64,000 nucleotides of DNA from Tanticharoenia sakaeratensis NBRC 103193 (GTDB taxonomy: Bacteria; Pseudomonadota; Alphaproteobacteria; Acetobacterales; Acetobacteraceae), in NCBI RefSeq assembly GCF_000963885.1, contig NZ_BALE01000009.1, positions 186,001 through 250,000 of the forward strand, read 5' to 3'. The translations under genes were made by a program, and so were the position numbers. Positions 57,674 through 64,000 of this stretch are shown here, piece by piece (position 1 is the first letter of the stretch; each line of letters opens with the position of its first letter). A model generated the notes under the pieces. That model was given only the letters and a program-made list of their open reading frames with translations. It had not been told where the DNA came from and did not search any database.

Positions 57674-58435
57674 TTATCGCCCCCCGGAGGCCGTCAGTGT
57701 CGTGCCAAGCACAAAGGAGGAGGCTGGCGACAGGAGCCATGCAACAGCTTCCGCGATCTCGTCGGGCTGACCGACGCGGCCGATCGGAACGGATTTTTCC
57801 GCAGTCTCGCGCATGTGATCCGACGTCATGCCGGTCTCCACAATGCCGGGAGCCACCGCGTTCACACGAATGCCTTCCCGCGCAACCTCGGCTGCCAGTC
57901 CCTTGGCCAGCGTATCGATAGCGCCCTTGGTGGCGGCGTAGGGCACCAGCCCACCGAGCCCGCCCAGACGGCCCGCTACTGACGACAGAAGCACGATACC
58001 GCCGCCCGGGCCGCCATAACGGGTCGAGAGCCGACGAATGGCTTCCCCCGCGCACAGCATCACGCCAAGCACGTTGACATTGAACAGCGCGGTCAGATCT
58101 TCCGCCGTCTGCTCGTCCACCCTGGCCTGCGTGCCGAGGATACCGGCATTGGCAACCAGCGCCCGGAGTGGCCCCAGCTCACGTTCGACCTGGACGAACA
58201 GGCCCGGGATTGCCGCGTGGTCGCCAAGATCCGCATGGAACGCGGCCGCCATGCCGCCGGCTTCGCGAATCCGGTCCACGACTTCCTCGGCCTTGGCGCG
58301 GCTGCTGCCATAGCCGACGCCGACCGCATAACCGTCCTGCGCCAGACGGTCGCAGATCGCGCGTCCGATCCCGCGCGAGCCTCCCGTTACAAGGGCAACC
58401 GGTGGAATGGCCTGATCAGCGATACTCTTGCTCAT
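57674..58435 (-). CDS. Short-chain dehydrogenase/reductase (3-oxoacyl-reductase-like)
   Basis: The 253-residue classical SDR has VTGGSRGIGRAICD, NAGILGTQ, VLLSSVAGR (Ser), YAATKGAIDTLAKGLAAEV (Tyr/Lys) and IRVNAVAPGIVETGM. The C-terminal AWLLSPASSFVLGTTLTASGGR is FabG-like. Substrate unknown; likely an NADP sugar or keto-acid reductase. It is divergent from the membrane/XRE pair, with tandem repeats between. Confidence 0.87.
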   Translation of the reverse strand: MSKSIADQAIPPVALVTGGSRGIGRAICDRLAQDGYAVGVGYGSSRAKAEEVVDRIREAGGMAAAFHADLGDHAAIPGLFVQVERELGPLRALVANAGILGTQARVDEQTAEDLTALFNVNVLGVMLCAGEAIRRLSTRYGGPGGGIVLLSSVAGRLGGLGGLVPYAATKGAIDTLAKGLAAEVAREGIRVNAVAPGIVETGMTSDHMRETAEKSVPIGRVGQPDEIAEAVAWLLSPASSFVLGTTLTASGGR

Positions 58436-58525
58436 GGGGCTGCTCCTGTCCGTTCAAAGACGAGGACAGAAAGCGGCGCATGGCGATTGGTTCATGAGGC
58501 ATGAATTCACTTGTCTCGTGTGATA

Positions 58526-58556
58526 CCTCAAGGTTACATGTCACCTGAGGGTTACA
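58526..58556. repeat. Tandem 13-bp direct repeats in a divergent promoter region
   Basis: CCTCAAGGTTACA (58526-58538) and CCTGAGGGTTACA (58544-58556) match at 11 of 13 bases with an 18-bp period. They lie between the SDR and membrane-protein genes and look like regulator half-sites. Confidence 0.5.
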
Positions 58557-58591
58557 CCCTGTGTTTTATTGGCCGGGTAATGGAGAGAGGC

Positions 58592-59011
58592 ATGCTCACG
58601 GAGATCGAACGGGCGGAGCGGGGGCGGACGACCATGGCGATCACGTTCTACATCTGCGCGGTAGCCATCGTCCTCATGGAAGTGTCGGCATTCAACGAGA
58701 CGGCGAGCCCTGCGCTGATCGCCTCGTTCATGACGATCAGCGCGACCTACGCATTCATTTTCTCAGGGCTGCCGCACCGCATCATGCCGGCGTCACGGTC
58801 CCATTTCTTTTATGACGAGACGGCCCGGGATTTCAGGCGCGATGCATTGGCGGTCGGGTTCTGGGCATCACTCGCATCCGCGGGTGCACTGGTCTGTGTC
58901 GACGGCTTCATTGTGCCTCTCTCCGCATTTCAGGCGCTTCGCATCGTGACGGGGGCTGGGATCGCCGCCACCTTGATTGCCAATGCAACGCTGGAACTTC
59001 GGGCCGCATGA
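58592..59011 (+). CDS. Four-helix membrane protein of unknown function
   Basis: The 139-residue protein has four predicted membrane helices: FYICAVAIVLMEV, PALIASFMTISATYAFIFSG, AVGFWASLASAGALVCVDG, and ALRIVTGAGIAATLIANA. No family is recognised with certainty. GAGAGG precedes the ATG. The gene is followed by a small XRE regulator after 55 bp, an arrangement seen in small membrane-protein/regulator pairs. Confidence 0.7.
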   Translation: MLTEIERAERGRTTMAITFYICAVAIVLMEVSAFNETASPALIASFMTISATYAFIFSGLPHRIMPASRSHFFYDETARDFRRDALAVGFWASLASAGALVCVDGFIVPLSAFQALRIVTGAGIAATLIANATLELRAA

Positions 59012-59066
59012 TGCCCGAACGCGCGGACCGCGCATTGCCGGACCGTCAGATGGTGCCGAGCCGCTG

Positions 59067-59279
59067 ATGGCCGAGACACTTCTCAATACGCTCAGGTCTG
59101 AACGTGACCGGCTGGGACTGACACAGGCCGCACTCGCGGAGCGCTGCGGCGTCAGCCGCAAAACGATCAATACGGTGGAGAACGGGGTCTTCGTTCCGTC
59201 CACGATCCTTGCGCTGAAGCTTGCGGCAGCGCTCGACCGGCCGGTCGAGGCGCTGTTCAGGATCGAGTCTACTCCTTGA
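59067..59279 (+). CDS. XRE-family transcriptional regulator
   Basis: The 70-residue protein is one Cro/C1-type helix-turn-helix: LRSERDRLGLTQAALAERCG then VSRKTINTVENGVFVPSTILALKLAAALD. Such YozG-like proteins pair with membrane proteins. It overlaps the convergent ABC ATPase gene by 11 bases at its 3' end. Target operator may be the repeats at 58526-58556, untested. Confidence 0.85.
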   Translation: MAETLLNTLRSERDRLGLTQAALAERCGVSRKTINTVENGVFVPSTILALKLAAALDRPVEALFRIESTP

Positions 59280-60615
59280 CCTCTTCCAGCTCGAACTGGT
59301 CGGCTTCCTCGTCGAAATCGAACAGTTCGGCATAGCGTGCCCAGTTGATCGCCGTGTGCAACGTCTGCTGCGCGTAGTCGGGCGACATCGTGTCTTCCAG
59401 CTCGCTGCGGAAGCGGTCGGCATCGGCGCTGTGGTTCGGTCGTTCGTCGAGCACGGCCCGGATCGCACGCACCAGCGGCACGTAATGCAGCAAGGCTGCG
59501 CGCATGATCTCCTTGCGTTCGTCGAGTTCGGCCTGCACGAAGCGCGCGCCTTCCGAGGTCAGCAGGATGTCGCCGTCTTCCAGCTCCGCGAGCTGGAGCA
59601 GCTCGAGCGACTCACACAGCGGAAACAGGTCGTCGAGCGCCATCTGTAACCGCTCGGCCAGCAGCGGCAGGTCGGCGCGGCCATTCAGCGGTGCCGCCGC
59701 GAGCGTTTCCAGCAATCCCACCATCACGTTGATCGGCAGATCCGGCAGGACGACGGACAGCGGCGGCGGTGCCTGGGACACGGCTCCGGTCGCTTCAGAC
59801 ACAATCGGCGCGCGACGGGTCATAAGCGAATAAATCTCGTCCACGAACTGGCGAAACGCCGGATCGGCCCGGTTGCGGGGATGGGCGAACGGCACCACGA
59901 GCTCATGGGAAACCCGGCCCGGATTGGACGAGAAGACGAGGATGCGGTCGCACATCAGCACGGCCTCCTCGATATTGTGCGTCACGATCAGCATCGACTT
60001 GATCGGCAGCTTGCGTTCCGACCACAGCTCGATGAGATCGGTGCGCAGGTTCTCGGCCGTCAGCACATCGAGTGAGGAGAACGGCTCGTCCATCAGCAGA
60101 AGATCGGGGTGCACGACGAGCGCACGGGCAAGACCGACGCGCTGGCACATGCCACCCGAGAGCTCGCGCGGATAGGCGTTCTCGTAACCGCCGAGCCCGA
60201 TCAGATCGATGGCGTCGTTCGCACGCTTCTCGCGCTCGCTCCGCTTCATGCCGCGCGCCTTGAGGCCGAGTTCCACGTTGTCCCGCACCGTCAGCCACGG
60301 AAACAGGGCGAACGACTGGAACACCATCGCGACGTCGGAAACCGGCCCGTCGAGCACGCGTCCGCGCCATGACACCTCGCCGGACGTCGGCGCGATCAGG
60401 CCCGATATGATCCGCAGGAGCGTGGACTTCCCCGAACCCGAACGGCCCAGGAGGCCCACGATCTCGCCCGCGTCCAGCGTCAGGTTCACGTCGTCCAGCA
60501 CCACGAGGTCCGTGGCGCTCTCCTTGTGATAGGCCTGCCGGCAGTGACGCAGAGAGACCAGTTCCTCACGCGTGGCGGCATCCATGCGACGCTCCTCGTA
60601 TATCGACGCGCTCAT
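59269..60615 (-). CDS. NrtD/SsuB-type ABC ATPase with C-terminal AAA-associated domain
   Basis: The 448-residue protein has an ABC domain (about 15-260) with GRSGSGKST, LSGGMCQRVGLARALV and LLMDEPFSSLDVL, and a C-terminal AAA-associated extension (about 290-430; NVMVGLLETLAAAPL, ILLTSEGARFVQAEL) as in PF09821. It energises the adjacent permease. Its ATG overlaps the permease stop (ATGA). The substrate is not indicated. Confidence 0.88.
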   Translation of the reverse strand: MSASIYEERRMDAATREELVSLRHCRQAYHKESATDLVVLDDVNLTLDAGEIVGLLGRSGSGKSTLLRIISGLIAPTSGEVSWRGRVLDGPVSDVAMVFQSFALFPWLTVRDNVELGLKARGMKRSEREKRANDAIDLIGLGGYENAYPRELSGGMCQRVGLARALVVHPDLLLMDEPFSSLDVLTAENLRTDLIELWSERKLPIKSMLIVTHNIEEAVLMCDRILVFSSNPGRVSHELVVPFAHPRNRADPAFRQFVDEIYSLMTRRAPIVSEATGAVSQAPPPLSVVLPDLPINVMVGLLETLAAAPLNGRADLPLLAERLQMALDDLFPLCESLELLQLAELEDGDILLTSEGARFVQAELDERKEIMRAALLHYVPLVRAIRAVLDERPNHSADADRFRSELEDTMSPDYAQQTLHTAINWARYAELFDFDEEADQFELEEVKE

Positions 60616-62357
60616 GCAATGCCCCCGGACGGATCGCGATTGGCGAAGCGTCGGCCGACATAGGTCTGCAAGGGCAGCCAGACCAGCTGATTGATGGCAA
60701 CCACATAGGCCGCCATCATCGCAACGCCGAGCGCCACATGCGCCGTATTCCCATCCTGCGTGGCGGTCGCGATGAAATCGCCCAGACCCTTGGCATGCAA
60801 CGTCACGTCTCCCCAGCGCGCCATTTCGGCCAGGATCGATGCATTCCATGCACCACCTGCGGCTGTCACGGCGCCGGTCGCAATATAGGGCGCGATGCCC
60901 GGCAGCATGACCGAGCGCCACCACAGGGTGCCGCGCAGGTCGAGATTGCGGGCGGCTTCGAGGAGTTCCGACGGGAACACAGATGTGCCGGCCACCACGT
61001 TGAACAGGATGTACCACTGCGTGCCGAGCACCATGAGCGGCGTCAGCCAGATGTTGGCGTTGAGGTGGAAGCGTACGATGACGACCACGAAGACGGGAAA
61101 GAAAAGGTTGGCGGGGAAGGCGGCCATGAATTGTGCAAGCGTCTGCGCCCGGCGCGCCCAGCGCGGTCGCAGGCCAAGCCACACACCCGCCGGGATCCAG
61201 ACGGCACAGGCGAGGACCACCATGCTGACGACCCGTGCCAGCGTCAGCGCGCCACAGATTGCCGCATTCCAGAAATCCGCCGGCGCCACGCGACCATCGG
61301 CCAGCGTCCAGACCCCGTAGGCGCAGATCACGCAGAGCAGGGCGATGCCCATGCGCCAGAGGTTGCGGCCAACAGGCGTCTCCAACGCATCAGGCGCCGT
61401 CCAGCGCGGGCTGCCGCCAATACGAAGTGTTCCGAGACTTGCAAGGCTTTCCGCGATCCGCTCGCCGAACTGACGCAGGAGCCGGGTCCGGCGCCATGCC
61501 GTCAGCACCCATGGATCCGGGGCCGCACCCTCGGGCGACTGCCCGACACGGAACCGGCCCGACCAGGCGACCAGCGGACGAAAGATAAGCTGATCGTAGG
61601 CCAAGATGACGAGCGCCATGGCAATGATGGCATAGACGATCGCAAGCCCGTCGCGCCGGGCGATCGCCTCTCCGACATATGAGCCGATGCCGGGAAGGGC
61701 GACCGTCGTGTGGCCTACGGCAATGGTCTCGGCGGCCACCAGCATGAACCAGCCGCCTGACATGGACATCATGGCATTCCAGACCAGAGAAGGCACCGCC
61801 GACGGCACTTCGAGCCGCCAGAATCTCTGCCATGACGTGAGGCCGAAGCCACGGGCCGCCTCGATCAGGTCCGGCGGCACCGTTCTGAGCGACTGGATCA
61901 TCGCAAAGCCCATATTCCAGGCCTGGCTCGTGAAGATCACGAAAACCGCAGCACATTCCGCGCCGAGAATCCGGCCCGGGAACAACCCCATGAAGAACAC
62001 GTAGGTGAATGTCAGGAAGCCGAGAATCGGTGTCGACTGAAGGATGTCGAGCAGCGGGATCATGATCCGGCCTGCAAGCCGGCTTTTCGCTGCGATCACC
62101 GCATAGGTGAAGGTGAAGACGAGCGATGCGCCGAGGGCCGTGAACATGCGCAAGGTCGTGCGCAGGGCGTATTCCGGCAGGTAAAGCGGCGAGAGGCGGA
62201 TCGTGGACATGCCGGCCGGCGCGATCGGCGCGAGCGTGTGGCGCGCAACGTCCGCGAACGACAGCGCCAGCACCAGCAGGCAGAGAAACGCGGCCAGATC
62301 GGCGAGGTTAGGGCGCGCGGGGGCAGCCACCCTCATGGTCAGGCCCTGCGTCGTCAT
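60612..62357 (-). CDS. Fused double ABC permease, NitT/TauT-like
   Basis: The 581-residue protein holds two binding-protein-type permease modules in tandem. Each has about six helices and an EAA-like loop (LIEAARGFGLTSWQRFWRLE in the first, LLEAARNLDLRGTLWWRSVM in the second). Nitrate, sulfonate and taurine importers usually use one module per subunit; here one chain supplies both. No substrate-binding protein is encoded nearby. It overlaps the ATPase start. Confidence 0.88.
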   Translation of the reverse strand: MTTQGLTMRVAAPARPNLADLAAFLCLLVLALSFADVARHTLAPIAPAGMSTIRLSPLYLPEYALRTTLRMFTALGASLVFTFTYAVIAAKSRLAGRIMIPLLDILQSTPILGFLTFTYVFFMGLFPGRILGAECAAVFVIFTSQAWNMGFAMIQSLRTVPPDLIEAARGFGLTSWQRFWRLEVPSAVPSLVWNAMMSMSGGWFMLVAAETIAVGHTTVALPGIGSYVGEAIARRDGLAIVYAIIAMALVILAYDQLIFRPLVAWSGRFRVGQSPEGAAPDPWVLTAWRRTRLLRQFGERIAESLASLGTLRIGGSPRWTAPDALETPVGRNLWRMGIALLCVICAYGVWTLADGRVAPADFWNAAICGALTLARVVSMVVLACAVWIPAGVWLGLRPRWARRAQTLAQFMAAFPANLFFPVFVVVIVRFHLNANIWLTPLMVLGTQWYILFNVVAGTSVFPSELLEAARNLDLRGTLWWRSVMLPGIAPYIATGAVTAAGGAWNASILAEMARWGDVTLHAKGLGDFIATATQDGNTAHVALGVAMMAAYVVAINQLVWLPLQTYVGRRFANRDPSGGIA

Positions 62358-62523
62358 CCTCTCCCCAAGCTATCGTTTTCGACTGTGACAGCACCCTAGC
62401 TCGGCCCGAGCAGGATCGGCAATCGCGCGAGTCCGACATCATGCCCGCGTGGTGACATCGATCACTACGGCCGGGTTTCGGCAGCTGCTACCGGAAAGCA
62501 GGTTCTGACAGGAGTTAGCCGCG

Positions 62524-62673
62524 ATGAACGATCTTCATGCCGACGCGTCCGACCGGGGGGCGCCCGGCGTCAATCCCACGGTTCATTACCTGTTCGAGCG
62601 GGCAGGCTGGATGCTCTGGCCGCTCGCCTGGGTGCTGGTCGGAGCCATGGCCCATTTCATCGCGCACCTTTGA
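62524..62673 (+). CDS. 49-residue single-span membrane peptide
   Basis: ATG at 62524 with CAGGAGTT seven bases upstream opens a 49-codon frame ending TGA at 62673. After a hydrophilic first half (DASDRGAPGVNP), a Trp-rich hydrophobic stretch WMLWPLAWVLVGAMAHFIA would span the membrane. No family is recognised. It is convergent with dut at seven bases. Confidence 0.6.
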   Translation: MNDLHADASDRGAPGVNPTVHYLFERAGWMLWPLAWVLVGAMAHFIAHL

Positions 62674-62680
62674 GGTTGCG

Positions 62681-63136
62681 TTATCGGCCCGTGCTGCCGA
62701 AGCCGCCCTGACCCCGGACGGTGTCATCGAGCGTATCGCGCTCGTCCCATGATACGCGCATCACGGGCGCGATGACGGCCTGCGCGATCCGCAGCCCCCG
62801 CGTGATGACGAACGTCTCGCTACCCCCGTTGAAGACGATCACACCGAGCTCGCCGCGATAATCCTCGTCGATCGTGCCGGGGCTGTTAGGGAGCATGATG
62901 CCGTTCTTCAGGGCGAGCCCCGAACGCGGGCGGATTTGAAGCTCGTAGCCCGGCGGCAGCGCGATCCGCAGGCCGGTCGGCACCAGCGCGCGGGCACCGG
63001 GGGCAAGCTCGAGCGCATCTGTGACAGCCGCCAGCAGATCCATGCCGGCCGCGCCATCGCTCGCATAGGCCGGCAAGGGCAGGTCGTGCGCATGTGCCAG
63101 ACGGGAAACACGGACCGGAATTGTCGGAGCAGTCAT
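62681..63136 (-). CDS. dut: Deoxyuridine 5'-triphosphate nucleotidohydrolase
   Basis: The 151-residue trimeric dUTPase shows all five motifs: [44 protein letters not shown] and [10 protein letters not shown]. It hydrolyses dUTP to dUMP, preventing uracil incorporation. The start at 63136 is preferred over longer in-frame alternatives because the conserved N-terminus begins here. Confidence 0.95.
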   Translation of the reverse strand: MTAPTIPVRVSRLAHAHDLPLPAYASDGAAGMDLLAAVTDALELAPGARALVPTGLRIALPPGYELQIRPRSGLALKNGIMLPNSPGTIDEDYRGELGVIVFNGGSETFVITRGLRIAQAVIAPVMRVSWDERDTLDDTVRGQGGFGSTGR

Positions 63137-63173
63137 CGCGTCTGTCTGCCTCGGAGACCGGCCGGCTGCAAGC

Positions 63174-64000
63174 CTATCGGGCGGGTTTGAGATGCATGTC
63201 CATGCGATAGATCGCAACCGGCAGTTTCACCCGGGACTGGCCGTCCGGCTGAAACGTTGCCGTCCGGTCGAGCTGGACCGCCGGTATCCACAGCCGCCCG
63301 TGGGAGTCGATCCACATTGCATCCGCCCAGACCAGACGCGGGTCGGCAATCAACGTCGAAGCGCGCCCGTCCGGTGAAATCTTCAGGATCTTCAGATGGT
63401 CCACGTCCGAAACGTAGAGGTTGCCGTTTCCATCGATGGCGGTCCCGCCGGTCGTCGGCGTGTCATAGACCTGACGCACCTGCGCCTCGAGCTGGGCCTC
63501 CGACAGGTTCGGGTCCTCGAGGGCCGCGGCGGGGGCTGCGAACAGTGGTCCCGAACTCGGCTGAAAATAGACTGTGTGACCATCCGGCGCCGTTTCGATC
63601 TGGTCGGCTTGAATACGGGCCGGTTTGCCGCCGGTCGTCAGGACGTGGCCTTCAGCCATCATGTCCCGCTCGTCCGTCGTTGAACGGGCATGCTGCAGGA
63701 CACGGCGTTCAGATCCGTCGCGCGTATCGATGACGACCAGCGCCGGATCGCCTGCATCCGTCAGGAAAAGGAATGGGCCTGCGAACCGCAGATCATCGAT
63801 GTAGGAGTGTGGCGTGACGGCCCGATCCAGCGGGATCACATGGTCGACAGTATTGTGCGAAAGATCGATCGCCACGAGCTTCGGCCTGGCACCATCAGGT
63901 GGGTTTTCCTTGCCACCGACATTGGCTTCACCGGAATCCACGACCCAGAGCTTGCCATCCGGCCCGATCCGGATCGCATTGACCCGAACGAAACTGTGGG
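63174..64000 (-). CDS. Major royal jelly/L-dopachrome tautomerase-related beta-propeller protein (5' end outside window)
   Basis: The visible 274 C-terminal residues continue past base 64000 (frame reads through [13 protein letters not shown] at the edge). [53 protein letters not shown] and [17 protein letters not shown] are beta-propeller blades of the MRJP family. Bacterial members are often periplasmic; function is unknown. It is upstream of dut on the same strand. Confidence 0.82.
   Translation of the reverse strand, partial: HSFVRVNAIRIGPDGKLWVVDSGEANVGGKENPPDGARPKLVAIDLSHNTVDHVIPLDRAVTPHSYIDDLRFAGPFLFLTDAGDPALVVIDTRDGSERRVLQHARSTTDERDMMAEGHVLTTGGKPARIQADQIETAPDGHTVYFQPSSGPLFAAPAAALEDPNLSEAQLEAQVRQVYDTPTTGGTAIDGNGNLYVSDVDHLKILKISPDGRASTLIADPRLVWADAMWIDSHGRLWIPAVQLDRTATFQPDGQSRVKLPVAIYRMDMHLKPAR

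Overview
The window is a GC-rich, densely coded stretch of alphaproteobacterial chromosome. Several things point to the family Acetobacteraceae (acetic acid bacteria). These are the gatCAB, purEK, secDF and tolC-popZ-valS housekeeping arrangements, a DUF1013/TrcR-type cell-cycle regulator, an EcfG/PhyR/NepR general stress response locus, and an alpha-amino-acid ester hydrolase of the kind described from Acetobacter and Gluconobacter. The genus cannot be fixed from the sequence alone. There are no transposases, phage genes, CRISPR arrays or rRNA operons, so this reads as core chromosome with a few accessory cassettes.

Layout. 1-5 kb: the end of an N-formylglutamate amidohydrolase gene, tRNA-Val, ruvX, the gatCAB amidotransferase operon and tRNA-Ser. 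5-7.3 kb: a two-gene light/c-di-GMP unit (PAS-GGDEF-EAL protein, then a BLUF photoreceptor). 7.6-19.3 kb: a lytic transglycosylase, an NAD-type isocitrate dehydrogenase, a tightly overlapping pcrA-prmA-GNAT-aminopeptidase P operon, two RadC-family paralogues flanking a HAD phosphatase, then DUF465-purE-purK. 19.4-26 kb: TrcR, an Hsp20 gene with a probable ROSE RNA thermometer, rpmE, mscL, a lipoprotein, secDF and a Gfo/Idh/MocA dehydrogenase. 26-36 kb: an ABC-F ATPase, then the general stress response locus (phyR divergent from ecfG1, then ecfG2, nepR and an HWE/HisKA_2 sensor kinase), then cydDC. 36-45 kb: recQ, a PCuAC-like protein, nrdR-nusB-thiL, an acetyltransferase, a divergent pair (ceramide-synthase-like acyltransferase and an SDR), glk and tRNA-Cys. 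45-52.7 kb: tolC-popZ-valS, a serine hydrolase and ilvD. 52.8-64 kb: a more accessory region with Pmp3, the amino-acid ester hydrolase, msrA, DUF2252, an SDR, a membrane-protein/XRE pair, an ABC importer with a fused double permease but no binding protein nearby, a 49-residue membrane peptide, dut and a royal-jelly-family protein.

How the genes work together. The stress locus is nearly self-contained. By homology, the kinase phosphorylates PhyR, phospho-PhyR captures NepR, and that releases one or both EcfG sigma factors. The BLUF/EAL unit should couple blue light to c-di-GMP turnover. Gene order and 1-4-nt stop/start overlaps (gatC-A-B, pcrA-prmA, GNAT-pepP, DUF465-purE-purK, secD-secF, cydD-cydC, permease-ATPase) indicate translational coupling.

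The most interesting items are the ROSE-like leader of hsp20, the paired EcfG sigma factors, the BLUF/GGDEF-EAL operon, the RadC paralogue that has lost its HxH metal ligands, the orphan fused-permease importer, and conserved-looking inverted or direct repeats in three intergenic regions. None of these amounts to proof of a new system. All identifications rest on reading motifs by eye, without database searches.
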